From the NCBI RefSeq assembly GCF_023953965.1, contig NZ_JAMLIX010000002.1, forward strand, positions 372,001 to 436,000: a stretch of 64,000 nucleotides of DNA, written 5' to 3'. Below the pieces are notes generated by a model. It did not search any database, was not told the origin of the DNA, and saw nothing but the letters and a program-made list of their open reading frames with translations. This DNA is from Bosea sp. (in: a-proteobacteria) (GTDB taxonomy: Bacteria; Pseudomonadota; Alphaproteobacteria; Rhizobiales; Beijerinckiaceae). A program made the translations under genes and the position numbers. This document shows, in pieces, positions 15,208-22,437 of the stretch; within the stretch, counting starts at the first letter, position 1; each line of letters opens with the position of its first letter.

Positions 15208-16359
15208 ATGAGCGCCTATCTCTGGCCCTTATCCCGAACGACCGTGCTCGATCTCAACGGCGATCTCGTCGCCGGGGCATGGCTCAACTTCTGGATTGCC
15301 GGGACCACCACGCCTCTCGTTGCGTATGCTGATAGTGCACTCACGGCGCCTCTGCCGAACGTGATCGAGGCCGATGCTTCGGGCCGCTGGCCTGCGGTCT
15401 ACCTGCCATACACCGACTACCGCCAGCGCGTACGGACGCCGGGCGGAACGCTGCTGTTCGATGACGACGGGATCGCGAACCCCGCGCCGGCCTCGTCGGG
15501 TGGTGGCGGATCGATTCCGGCTTCCGAGCGCTTTCAGACCGGCGATACGAAATGGAGCTTCGATCCAGGCCCGCTCTCCGGTTTCGTCCGCCTCAATGCC
15601 CGCACGATCGGCAATGCGGGGTCTGGCGCCACCGAGCGCGCCAACGACGATACCGAGGATCTGTACATCTGGCTTTGGGATCGGCTGACGGATGCTATCT
15701 GCCCGGTGAGCAGCGGGCGCGGCGCGACCGGCGCGGCGGATTTCGCCGCCGGCAAGACGCTTCAGCTTCCGAGCATGCGCGGCAGGGCGCCGTTCGGCCT
15801 CGACGACATGGGCAACAGCGCGGCGAACGTGCTGCAAGTCTCGACGACGGTCACGACGACGAATGCCAGCGCGACGGCCACGGTCGGTTCGGCGTCCGGC
15901 CTCGTCGTCGGGATGTATGTGGTCAGCGAGAATATCCCGGCGGGCACGACGATCAGCGCCATCAGCGGGACGACGGTCACGCTCTCCACCGGCGCCGGGG
16001 TCACGGCCGGGACGAACAAGGCGGCGCGCTTCTCGCTGTTCAGCGATGCGCAGCAGGCAGGTGCGGCCGGCGGCGCGTCCAGCCTTCTTCTGACCGCAGG
16101 CCAGCTTCCGGCCAATATCCCGAACAGCGCATCGACCTCAACGACTGTGGGAGCGCCGAGCGGCTTCAACGTTATGCTCAACGTGCCGGGCAACTTCATC
16201 GGCTATTCCGGGGGCGGTTCGCAGTCCCCCAATGCCGGCAATCTCGTCTCGTTCCTGAATGCCTCGTCCTCGACGAGCGTCACCATCAACGCCGGTGGCG
16301 GGCAGGCGCACGGCAACCTGCCGCCCGGCATTCTCGTCACCTGGTTCATCAAGCTATGA
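15208..16359 (+). CDS. Tail fibre/collar-domain protein
   Basis: 383 residues from ATG 15208 with GGAG upstream. The N-terminal half (NGDLVAGAWLNFWIAGTTTP, then YTDYRQRVRTPGGTLLFDDDG) is the phage fibre module found at the start of many alphaproteobacterial tail fibres. After a Gly linker, TLQLPSMRGRAPFGLDDMGN at about 195 and the C-terminal NLPPGILVTWFIKL are hallmarks of the tail-collar fold. A threonine/serine-rich stretch (about 215-265) interrupts the collar and may be a variable receptor-binding insertion. The stop overlaps the next start (ATGA). Confidence 0.82.
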   Translation: MSAYLWPLSRTTVLDLNGDLVAGAWLNFWIAGTTTPLVAYADSALTAPLPNVIEADASGRWPAVYLPYTDYRQRVRTPGGTLLFDDDGIANPAPASSGGGGSIPASERFQTGDTKWSFDPGPLSGFVRLNARTIGNAGSGATERANDDTEDLYIWLWDRLTDAICPVSSGRGATGAADFAAGKTLQLPSMRGRAPFGLDDMGNSAANVLQVSTTVTTTNASATATVGSASGLVVGMYVVSENIPAGTTISAISGTTVTLSTGAGVTAGTNKAARFSLFSDAQQAGAAGGASSLLLTAGQLPANIPNSASTSTTVGAPSGFNVMLNVPGNFIGYSGGGSQSPNAGNLVSFLNASSSTSVTINAGGGQAHGNLPPGILVTWFIKL

Positions 16360-16697
16360 ATCTCGGCTCCTTCCCCCGCCAGCCGAACGCGGCTGATTTC
16401 GTCGGCCATGTCGATGTGATCGACGATCGGACGAACACCCCTTGGGACCTGACGACGGTCAGGATCGAGATGGAGGTCGTCGACCAGCGCGGATGCCGGC
16501 GACTCTACGGTTCGACCGACGACGGCAAGCTGACGCTGGCCGGCGACGGCTTCGATTTCCGCTTTCCGGCCTCTGAGATGCGCAACATCTGCGCCGGCTC
16601 CTACACCGTGAACATCCTCGCCACCGACACGCTGACCGGCTTCGTGCAGGAGCCTGTCATTGCCGATCTTCCTGTTATTGAGGGAGGCTATCGCTGA
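16356..16697 (+). CDS. Tail-fibre-associated protein, unknown
   Basis: 113 residues, translationally coupled on both sides (ATGA before, TGATG after). Predicted beta-rich: FVGHVDVIDDRTNTPWDL, VRIEMEVVD, LTLAGDGFDFRFPASEM, SYTVNILATDTLTGFVQE. It resembles a small immunoglobulin-like or carbohydrate-binding fold seen beside fibre genes. No confident family. Confidence 0.65.
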   Translation: MNLGSFPRQPNAADFVGHVDVIDDRTNTPWDLTTVRIEMEVVDQRGCRRLYGSTDDGKLTLAGDGFDFRFPASEMRNICAGSYTVNILATDTLTGFVQEPVIADLPVIEGGYR

Positions 16698-17656
16698 TGG
16701 CCATGACCATGCGGCTCGCGCCGTTCTTCCCCGCTCGCGTTCTGCCGGGCGACGCTATCGCTATCATCCGCGCGGGCGGCTCGATCACGATCAAGATGGA
16801 CTGGTCGCAGATCCAGCAATCCTCGCTACCTATCGACCCGGAGAACTACGAATTCACGCTGCGCAATGCGGACGGCTCATTCATCCGCGTTCCGGTGAGC
16901 GATATCATTCTCCCGGTCGTGACGTGGGACACGCTCAGCGGCAAGCCCAGCACCTTCCCGCCCTCGGCGCATACGCATGACATCGATCAGGTCAACGGCC
17001 TGCAACTGGTGCTCGACGCCAAGGTCAACACAACGGACACGATTCCCGCCGATCACGGCGGCACGGGCCAGACGGGCTACACGATAGGCGACCTGCTCTA
17101 TGCCAGCAGCACGACGGCATTGTCGAAGCTTGCGGCCGGAACGAGCACCTATGTCCTCACATCGAACGGCGCCGGGACCGCCCCGTCGTGGCAAGCGCCT
17201 GCCGTCGCCCCGGCCGGATCGGTCATTTCCAGCGCCTATGCCGAGTATACGGCTAACGTCGACCTTACAGCGACCATCCCGGCCGACGACACGCAGCCGC
17301 AGAACACGGAAGGCACGCAGGTTCTGTCCGTGACCGTCACGCCGTCATCGACCTCGGACAAGGTGCGGCTGCGGTTCACAAGCTGGGGCTACGTCGGCTC
17401 GGCCCAATATGTGGCGGCTATTTTCCGCTCTGGCGCCGCGAACGCGCTACAAGCGAAGGTAGCGGGAGGCGACGCCGCTTGGATGGCCCTCGATTTCGAG
17501 GTTGAGGATTCGCCGGCCACGACGTCGGCCGTCACCTACACAATCCGGGTTGGGCCCAGCACCTCCGGCACGCTGCGCCTGAACGGCAGCGCGAGCGCCC
17601 GAAGCTTCGGCGGCTCCTCGCGCGCCACTCTCGTCGCGGAGGTGATCAAGGGATGA
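16697..17656 (+). CDS. Tail fibre protein
   Basis: 319 residues. The segment from about 85 has LSGKPSTFPPSAHTHDIDQVNGLQ, a SAHTH fibre-repeat motif, and then DHGGTGQTGYTIGDLLYASS, a GGTG-type repeat; both are common in phage fibres. The C-terminal 155-319 is Ser/Thr-rich beta sequence, probably the receptor-binding part. It starts in the stop of the previous gene and its own end overlaps the next start by 4 bp. Confidence 0.8.
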   Translation: MAMTMRLAPFFPARVLPGDAIAIIRAGGSITIKMDWSQIQQSSLPIDPENYEFTLRNADGSFIRVPVSDIILPVVTWDTLSGKPSTFPPSAHTHDIDQVNGLQLVLDAKVNTTDTIPADHGGTGQTGYTIGDLLYASSTTALSKLAAGTSTYVLTSNGAGTAPSWQAPAVAPAGSVISSAYAEYTANVDLTATIPADDTQPQNTEGTQVLSVTVTPSSTSDKVRLRFTSWGYVGSAQYVAAIFRSGAANALQAKVAGGDAAWMALDFEVEDSPATTSAVTYTIRVGPSTSGTLRLNGSASARSFGGSSRATLVAEVIKG

Positions 17657-18051
17657 GCTACACGTTTCTATCTGCTCGTTATGGCAATGAGGAGAGCACG
17701 GCGGTTGTCGCGCTGACCGAGGAGGCCGGCGCCGTCGCGCTCTCCGAGGCGGATACGCCAGAAGCCTGGGCTGCCCTGCACGGCAGCGGCCTCGCGATCG
17801 AACCCTACAGCGCGCCGCCGGTGCCCGCCCTGACGCGGATCGCCAAGGCTGATCTGTGGCGACGTCTCACCGATGAGGAAGCGGAATTGCTCGATACGGC
17901 TCTTGCCGCCGCCCCGCTGCGCCTGCGCCGGATATTCGAGGCCGCGCAATATCTCGATACCGGCGATCCCGACCATCCGGCCCTGCGTGCCGGTATCGTC
18001 GGCGCCCTTGGTGAGCAGAGAGCCGACGAGGTTATGGCTCCGACCTACTGA
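17653..18051 (+). CDS. Tail-fibre operon protein, possible assembly factor
   Basis: 132 residues, ATGA-coupled to the fibre gene. The N-terminal half is small and acidic. The second half (LTRIAKADLWRRLTDEEAELLDTALAA, then LRRIFEAAQYLDTGDPDHPALR) resembles a domain often found in small proteins encoded after fibres, which help folding or cap the fibre. It is followed by a terminator. The assembly role is inferred from place. Confidence 0.6.
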   Translation: MSYTFLSARYGNEESTAVVALTEEAGAVALSEADTPEAWAALHGSGLAIEPYSAPPVPALTRIAKADLWRRLTDEEAELLDTALAAAPLRLRRIFEAAQYLDTGDPDHPALRAGIVGALGEQRADEVMAPTY

Positions 18052-18077
18052 CCGCAGCGCCAATCCGACCGTTCCGC

Positions 18078-18098
18078 CCCGCCTCACGGCGGGTTTTT
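18078..18098 (+). terminator. Terminator between fibre and lysis genes
   Basis: CCCGCC-TCAC-GGCGGG followed by five T, 20 bp before the endolysin start. Confidence 0.8.
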
Positions 18099-18117
18099 CT
18101 TTGCCTGGAGCATTGTC

Positions 18118-18684
18118 ATGAAAGTCAGCGCCGCTGGCCGCAAGGCCATTGCGAGCCATGAGGGCGTGCGCCTTGTGGCCTATCCTGATCCCGCAACTGG
18201 TGGAGAGCCGTGGACTATCGGCGTAGGCCATACCAGTGCCGCCGGGCCGCCCAAGGTCGCGAAAGGCATGACGATCACGGCCGCTGAGTGCGACGAGATT
18301 CTGTCCCGCGATTTGGCGACCTTTGAGGTTGCGGTTTCGAAAGCCGTTACCGCGCCGCTCAACCAGAACCAGTTCGATGCGCTGGTGTCGCTGGCCTTCA
18401 ACATCGGTGCCGGGGCCTTCGCCAAATCGACACTCGTCAAGAAGCTGAACGCTCGCGACTACGCCGGCGCCGCCGATCAGTTCTCTGTCTGGAATAAGGC
18501 GGCCGGGAAGGTGATGAAGGGGCTCGTGACGCGTCGAGCCGCTGAGCGCGCGCTGTTCCTCAAGCCCGTTTTGACCACCCCGCCCGAAACGGTCGCCCTC
18601 AAGCCCGACCCGCTGCCGACCGTGCCTCGGCTGGGGTTATGGGCGCGCTTCGTCGAGGCTTTCAAAAGGAGGTTGGCCGCATGA
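18118..18684 (+). CDS. Endolysin, GH24 muramidase (T4-lysozyme-like)
   Basis: 188 residues. The catalytic triad region is clear: Glu15 in SHEGVR, Asp24 in AYPDPA and Thr33 in PWTIGVGHT, followed by the LNQNQFDALVSLAFNIGAG signature and ATRR-like VTRRAAERALF. It cleaves peptidoglycan for lysis. The C-terminus has an extra Pro-rich extension (about 150-188). There is no typical signal peptide, so export probably depends on the holin-like protein encoded next, whose start overlaps by 4 bp. Confidence 0.92.
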   Translation: MKVSAAGRKAIASHEGVRLVAYPDPATGGEPWTIGVGHTSAAGPPKVAKGMTITAAECDEILSRDLATFEVAVSKAVTAPLNQNQFDALVSLAFNIGAGAFAKSTLVKKLNARDYAGAADQFSVWNKAAGKVMKGLVTRRAAERALFLKPVLTTPPETVALKPDPLPTVPRLGLWARFVEAFKRRLAA

Positions 18685-19142
18685 ACGATCTTGTGCAGGC
18701 GCTGGTGAAGGCCGGCGCGCCCGTGCTCGGAACCGTGATCGGCGGTCCTGTCGGCGCCCTCGCAACGGCGGCCATTGGCGCACTGGCCGATGCGCTCGGA
18801 ACACAGGCGACGCCAGAAGCTGTCAAGGAGGCGATCGAGACGAAGCCTGAGGCGACCGTCATCGTCCGGCAAGTCGAGGCCGAGCGCGGACAGGAACTCG
18901 CCACCTATGCGGCCCTCGTCGCGCAGGAGGGTGAGCGCGGCTGGTTCTACAGCGCCTGGCGGCCGGCCGGCATGTGGTTGGTGCTGATCATGTGGCCCTT
19001 CGCCGTCGTCCTGGCGCCGTTCTTCCGGATCAGCGTTCCGATGGCCGATCTCGTCGCCTTCACCGGCCTTTACCTCACCCTCTACATGGGCGGCCACACG
19101 GCGAAAGAGTGGTTCAACGCCCATTATGGAGGGCGCAAATGA
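18681..19142 (+). CDS. Holin-like membrane protein
   Basis: 153 residues. A hydrophobic Gly/Ala N-terminal segment (about 8-40) is followed by a helical soluble stretch and two transmembrane helices at about 94-114 (MWLVLIMWPFAVVLAPFF) and 120-138 (VAFTGLYLTLYMGG). This is the layout of the 3TM-type phage holins encoded beside GH24 lysins. Both flanking genes overlap it by ATGA, forming a compact lysis cassette. Confidence 0.8.
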   Translation: MNDLVQALVKAGAPVLGTVIGGPVGALATAAIGALADALGTQATPEAVKEAIETKPEATVIVRQVEAERGQELATYAALVAQEGERGWFYSAWRPAGMWLVLIMWPFAVVLAPFFRISVPMADLVAFTGLYLTLYMGGHTAKEWFNAHYGGRK

Positions 19143-19471
19143 ACCTGCGCGTTAATCAGGACGGCAAGTTATGGGATCGCTTCATCGCGTCGGCTATCCC
19201 GGTCGCGATCGGTCTCGCGCTGGCCGGGATTGTCTGGTGGAAAGACGCCAGCAATGCGGACAGCCGAGCCTCAGAAGCGATCTCGCGGATAGAAACACGC
19301 ATCGACAGGGTTGAAGCCGAAGCGCGAGAAGCGCGGAGAGCGGCAGCCGAAGACCGGCAAAAGACGGCCGAGCTCGCGGCTGATGTCCGCAACGTCCTGC
19401 GATCCACCGGGCGCATTGAAGCGCTGTTGGATCGGTGGAACTCCGTACCGCCAAGCCCATCGCGGCCCTGA
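19139..19471 (+). CDS. Spanin-like lysis protein (putative i-spanin)
   Basis: 110 residues: one N-terminal transmembrane helix (about 16-34, IASAIPVAIGLALAGIVWW) and then a long periplasmic coiled coil (about 38-92) full of Arg, Glu and Ala. Inner-membrane spanins have this anchor plus coiled-coil layout and lie last in lysis cassettes. No separate or embedded lipoprotein o-spanin is obvious. Function is inferred from architecture. Confidence 0.65.
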   Translation: MNLRVNQDGKLWDRFIASAIPVAIGLALAGIVWWKDASNADSRASEAISRIETRIDRVEAEAREARRAAAEDRQKTAELAADVRNVLRSTGRIEALLDRWNSVPPSPSRP

Positions 19472-19550
19472 TCGCACAGAGATCCGCCGGCAGCCCCGGC
19501 GGGTACGAGAGGGCTCCTGTCCTCTCGGTTTGTTGCCTCCCTGTTGACTT

Positions 19551-19588
19551 GGGCCGTCGTCTCCGAAAGGGGGCGGCGGCCCTTTTTT
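19551..19588 (+). terminator. Late-operon terminator
   Basis: 9-bp stem GGGCCGTCG/CGGCGGCCC (one G-U pair) with six T after it. A weaker hairpin GAGAGG/CCTCTC lies just before (19507-19526). It ends the + strand late operon, 4 bp before the end of the convergent minus-strand genes. Confidence 0.85.
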
Positions 19589-19591
19589 GTT

Positions 19592-19921
19592 TCATCTCCG
19601 ACTGGCGCGCTTCATGTGCTCGGCGAAACTGGCCCATCCTTGGTCACCCACGGCGTGCATAACGCGCTCGAAAGCTCGTCGGAATGCTCGCATCGCGCCT
19701 ATGCGGGTGTCCTCTCTGCCGGATGTCTGGACGCCTCTGGCGCTGACGGCCAATTCGGTCTGAATTGTCCACGCCCAATAGGGCGGGTCGTCAGATGCGC
19801 CCTGCGTGAGATTGATCGATCCTACCCATAAGCCTTTGTGGATCACCGACCAGAACTTGTCGTCGTCCTCAGGGCGTGGGTGGTCATTGTAGGTCCGACG
19901 AAGGAAAAGCTCGATCTTCAT
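19592..19921 (-). CDS. Hypothetical phage protein
   Basis: 109 residues. Features: basic start MKIELFLRRTYND, several aromatic residues (DKFWSVIHKGLWVGSINL and PPYWAWTIQTELA) and a basic C-terminal helix (MRAFRRAFERVMHAVGDQGW). Last gene of the minus-strand cluster, convergent with the late operon. No family recognised. Confidence 0.6.
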   Translation of the reverse strand: MKIELFLRRTYNDHPRPEDDDKFWSVIHKGLWVGSINLTQGASDDPPYWAWTIQTELAVSARGVQTSGREDTRIGAMRAFRRAFERVMHAVGDQGWASFAEHMKRASRR

Positions 19922-19956
19922 ACCTCACGATTCATGATCCGTTCTTGTTTGTCGAG

Positions 19957-20085
19957 TCATCCAAACAGAGCAGCCCATAGCTTCCGCGCTTGCCCGAAAA
20001 AGACTGCCCACCAGATTACGGACCCGGCTATCATCGGAATCAGCAGCCACCAGCGGGCGAAGAACGAGGGGTAGGGGTTTTTCAT
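19957..20085 (-). CDS. 42-residue membrane protein
   Basis: One aromatic-rich transmembrane helix (FFARWWLLIPMIAGSVIWWAVFF, about residues 8-30) and a basic tail. Its ATG overlaps the stop of the gene before it (ATGA). Together with the next gene it looks like a pair of single-pass membrane peptides. Function unknown. Confidence 0.6.
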   Translation of the reverse strand: MKNPYPSFFARWWLLIPMIAGSVIWWAVFFGQARKLWAALFG

Positions 20086-20174
20086 CGCCAATCGCCCATC
20101 CACCACCTGTACACCCCGACAAGCACCACAGCTATGAAGGCAATGGCGATGGTGAAGCCGTTGGGGCGGATCAT
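20082..20174 (-). CDS. 30-residue membrane peptide
   Basis: Starts one base after the previous stop and overlaps the next start by ATGA. One transmembrane helix (FTIAIAFIAVVLVGVY) followed by RWWMGDWR. Coupled spacing supports it as a real gene despite its size. Confidence 0.5.
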   Translation of the reverse strand: MIRPNGFTIAIAFIAVVLVGVYRWWMGDWR

Positions 20175-20175
20175 C

Positions 20176-20250
20176 TCACTCTCCCTGTGCCCGGATGACC
20201 GACGAGCCGACGACACTGCTGTACGGGACGACCTTAGCGGTGATTTTCAT
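20176..20250 (-). CDS. 24-residue remnant of a duplicated gene
   Basis: Encodes MKITAKVVPYSSVVGSS and then ends quickly. The first 17 residues match the start of the 90-residue gene at 20864-21136 except for one position (I/M). It overlaps the end of the preceding gene by 17 bp. Probably a truncated paralogue kept as a short frame. Confidence 0.5.
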   Translation of the reverse strand: MKITAKVVPYSSVVGSSVIRAQGE

Positions 20251-20740
20251 CGCGAAACCTCTTGGCCGCTTCGGCCATCTTGCGGTCGTATTCGGCCTGC
20301 GCTTCGGGGAGGAGACGGAACAGAATGGGGCGTGACGGCCAGAGGTCGCCATCAGCCAAGATCCACCATGACCCCTTGGGCCACGCGCCATCGTATCGGC
20401 AGCGGTGGATGCCCGTGCTGCCGGCCTGGATGACCTCGAACTCACTGCCGTCTTTCGGGCAGTAGATCGCATCGCGCCAACCGAAGTCCTTCAGCCGATG
20501 ATGAGCGCGCGACATCTCGCGAAGAGCGGTCTGTTCATCGGGGAAGTCGGCCTCGCTTTTGGCCTGCGCCGCCTCGGTGGCCTCCCACAGGGCTTTCGCG
20601 TCCTCGGCAGTCAGTGCGACGTGCGAACCGTCCGCCATGGTCATGTGGCCGTGATAGGCATCATCGCTGCTAGGCTCTGGCCGGAGTCTCGCGGATGCCA
20701 ACTCATCATCCCGCCCCTTCGTGCTTGCCCGCTCAGACAT
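20234..20740 (-). CDS. Hypothetical phage protein
   Basis: 168 residues from ATG 20740. Mid-region helix (TAEDAKALWEATEAAQAKSEADF), a short strand-rich part with two cysteines (AIYCPKDGSEFEVIQAG and GIHRCRYDG) and aromatic WWILADGDLW, then a basic helical end. It overlaps the previous gene by 8 bp. No family recognised; the strand region may form a small metal- or ligand-binding fold. Confidence 0.6.
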   Translation of the reverse strand: MSERASTKGRDDELASARLRPEPSSDDAYHGHMTMADGSHVALTAEDAKALWEATEAAQAKSEADFPDEQTALREMSRAHHRLKDFGWRDAIYCPKDGSEFEVIQAGSTGIHRCRYDGAWPKGSWWILADGDLWPSRPILFRLLPEAQAEYDRKMAEAAKRFRDENHR

Positions 20741-20867
20741 GGGGGGAGGCTTTCGCGGACGGCAGTTCACGGATCAGCAAATCGTCCGGGATGGGGCGCT
20801 TGCCTGTCATCTGCTTCATGAAGAAGGCGCGGCCGAAGCGCTTGCTGCCGTCGCGAAGGTCGTTCAT
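20733..20867 (-). CDS. 44-residue basic phage protein
   Basis: Starts at ATG 20867, overlapping the stop of the gene before it (ATGA). The sequence begins MNDLRDGSKRFGRAFFMKQM and is basic with one hydrophobic patch. Unknown function; supported by tight overlaps on both sides. Confidence 0.55.
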   Translation of the reverse strand: MNDLRDGSKRFGRAFFMKQMTGKRPIPDDLLIRELPSAKASPHV

Positions 20868-21136
20868 CGCCCATCCTCCTCTTCCCGCGCGAGGGCGGAG
20901 CGGTCCTCGGGCTCCAGCGCAATAGGCTCGAACTCGGGAGCGCTGTTGAGCGCGGCTGCGACCCATTCCGCAATCCGGGTGCTCGCCTCCCGGTGCAGTT
21001 CGGGCGTGAACTTGAACGACGGCGGGATGACGTTGAGCAACGAAAGCTGGCAGACGGTCAGCCTGCTTTCGGCATGGAGCGTGATCGAAGAGCCGACGAC
21101 GCTGCTGTAAGGAACAACCTTGGCGGTCATCTTCAT
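20864..21136 (-). CDS. Hypothetical phage protein with VPYSSVVGSS start
   Basis: 90 residues from ATG 21136 (ATGA overlap with the gene before). It begins MKMTAKVVPYSSVVGSS, the same start as the remnant at 20176, and continues with ESRLTVCQLSLLNVIPPSFKF and helix EASTRIAEWVAAALNS before an acidic tail. No family recognised. Confidence 0.65.
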   Translation of the reverse strand: MKMTAKVVPYSSVVGSSITLHAESRLTVCQLSLLNVIPPSFKFTPELHREASTRIAEWVAAALNSAPEFEPIALEPEDRSALAREEEDGR

Positions 21137-21573
21137 TTCGTGATCCCCAATTGTTTGGCTTCCGGCTCGTATTCGGCGAGCATCCGTTTCGCGAACCGCC
21201 GTGGGTCCGAGCATCCGGCCGCGATCATGACGAGGACGATGCCGTATCCGTCAGCGAGCTTGATCGCTGAGGTAGCGCGCTCTTCCCTCTCCTGCAGCGC
21301 GGCCATGGCTTCGTCGCGCTGGCGGGTGGCGATAATCGCTGCCATCGGGTCATAGGTAGCGCGAGCCATATTCTCGTGCTCGCGGGCCTCATCCCTTTCG
21401 CGTCGCGCCTCCGCCAGCTCGCGGCCCATGGCCTCTAGGGCGTCGGCTGCGGCGCGAAGTTCGTCGGCAAGAGGAGCGGATGAGCCGTTGTCAGGTTTGA
21501 GAAAGCCCGATGCGACCATCCGCAGGCGCTTGGCCATAGCGTTCTCCCCGAGCGGGGATGAGGGGGTAGACAT
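21133..21573 (-). CDS. Coiled-coil phage protein
   Basis: 146 residues. A long charged coiled coil spans about 35-105 (ADELRAAADALEAMGRELAEARRERDEAREHENMAR, then TRQRDEAMAALQEREERA, given here as separate motifs of the helix). A short hydrophobic segment (YGIVLVMIAAGCSDPRR) follows, then a basic end. It starts in the stop of the gene before (TGATG). Function unknown. Confidence 0.6.
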   Translation of the reverse strand: MSTPSSPLGENAMAKRLRMVASGFLKPDNGSSAPLADELRAAADALEAMGRELAEARRERDEAREHENMARATYDPMAAIIATRQRDEAMAALQEREERATSAIKLADGYGIVLVMIAAGCSDPRRFAKRMLAEYEPEAKQLGITK

Positions 21574-22220
21574 CAGGCGGCCCTCCGGAGTTCGTACGCG
21601 GAGCGAGCCATCGCGATCAGGACATCGCGGAATTCTGCCGGCGTAGCGTTGCGGATGCGGGTTTTGTCCTTGCCGCCGACCATGGCCATCACGCCGATGC
21701 GGCGGGCCTTGGCGTATCCATGCTTTGCGAGAGCAACGGGGTGGATGCGCTGTTCACCGCGGCCCCAACGCAGTGACGGCAATTCGACGCCGCTCGCATA
21801 GAGCCATGTCGCCTTCCGGCTGAAGTGCCCGTAATGGCCCTGCTCGACTTGGCAGATCCAGCCGATGCCATCCCAAGCCTTCGTCCAGCCGACAGGTGAC
21901 GGCCGCCCCAGGTTGAAGCTGTGAGGCCCGACGAACGCCTTGCTGTCCTTCGGATGCTCGATCACGCCGCCGAAAGATCGGACGGCCGCCAGGGCGGCGG
22001 CGAAGCACCCGTCATCATCGCCAGTGATAGCGATCTTGCCGGTGATAGGATGGTTCTCGCTGTACCGGCCCCAGCGCTGGCAGGGCGGATGCGCGACGAC
22101 AGGCCACGGCCCCGCATAAAACCGAGCGTCGCGGGCTTCGCCCCAGGGGTCAACACCGGTCAGCCCGAAATATGCGCCGTCCGTTTCGACGTAGAGCGCT
22201 GCAACCTTCCCCCCGCTCAT
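21573..22220 (-). CDS. Cytosine-methyltransferase-like phage protein
   Basis: 215 residues from ATG 22220. VETDGAYFGL near the start resembles the cofactor-binding motif region. VVAHPPCQRWGRY carries a PPCQ motif like motif IV of C5-cytosine methyltransferases, where the Cys is catalytic. GGVIEHPKDS resembles the ENV motif VI region in a degenerate form. The protein is far shorter than a normal C5 methyltransferase and a target-recognition domain is not obvious, so it may be a divergent modifying enzyme. It is the first gene of the minus-strand cluster at the prophage edge. Confidence 0.55.
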   Translation of the reverse strand: MSGGKVAALYVETDGAYFGLTGVDPWGEARDARFYAGPWPVVAHPPCQRWGRYSENHPITGKIAITGDDDGCFAAALAAVRSFGGVIEHPKDSKAFVGPHSFNLGRPSPVGWTKAWDGIGWICQVEQGHYGHFSRKATWLYASGVELPSLRWGRGEQRIHPVALAKHGYAKARRIGVMAMVGGKDKTRIRNATPAEFRDVLIAMARSAYELRRAA

Positions 22221-22437
22221 GGCGCTCTCTCGGGAGAGGGGCAGGAAGCGGTTTTCAGCGTTCTCGTAGGTTCCGCTTCTGTCTACGTTTGTTCTCGCCA
22301 GAGCAGAAAACGGGCGGAGAGCGTTTTCAAATCGTTGGCGAGATTCACGCTGATACCGGGTTAACGATGGGAAATTCCGGCCGAAGACGTGCGAGGACGC
22401 GATTGTCGCCCGCCGGCAAACGCGCCATAAGCCGGCC

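Larger units (their letters stand above)
1..22220. mobile_element. Prophage, right-hand part (P22-like virion module)
   Basis: A continuous run of phage genes: scaffold, P22-type coat, gp10-like, ejection proteins, antirepressor, tail fibres, endolysin, holin-like and spanin-like, followed by small minus-strand genes. The left end lies outside the window. The right end falls between the last phage gene (22220) and gltX (22438). No attachment repeat can be identified because the left junction is missing. The order scaffold, coat, gp4/gp10-like, ejection matches P22-like podoviruses. No tape-measure or contractile-tail gene is seen. Confidence 0.93.

Noticed and set aside
22221..22437. Right attachment site of the prophage
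   Set aside because: No tRNA or recognisable core is visible and the left end is outside the window, so no repeat can be tested.
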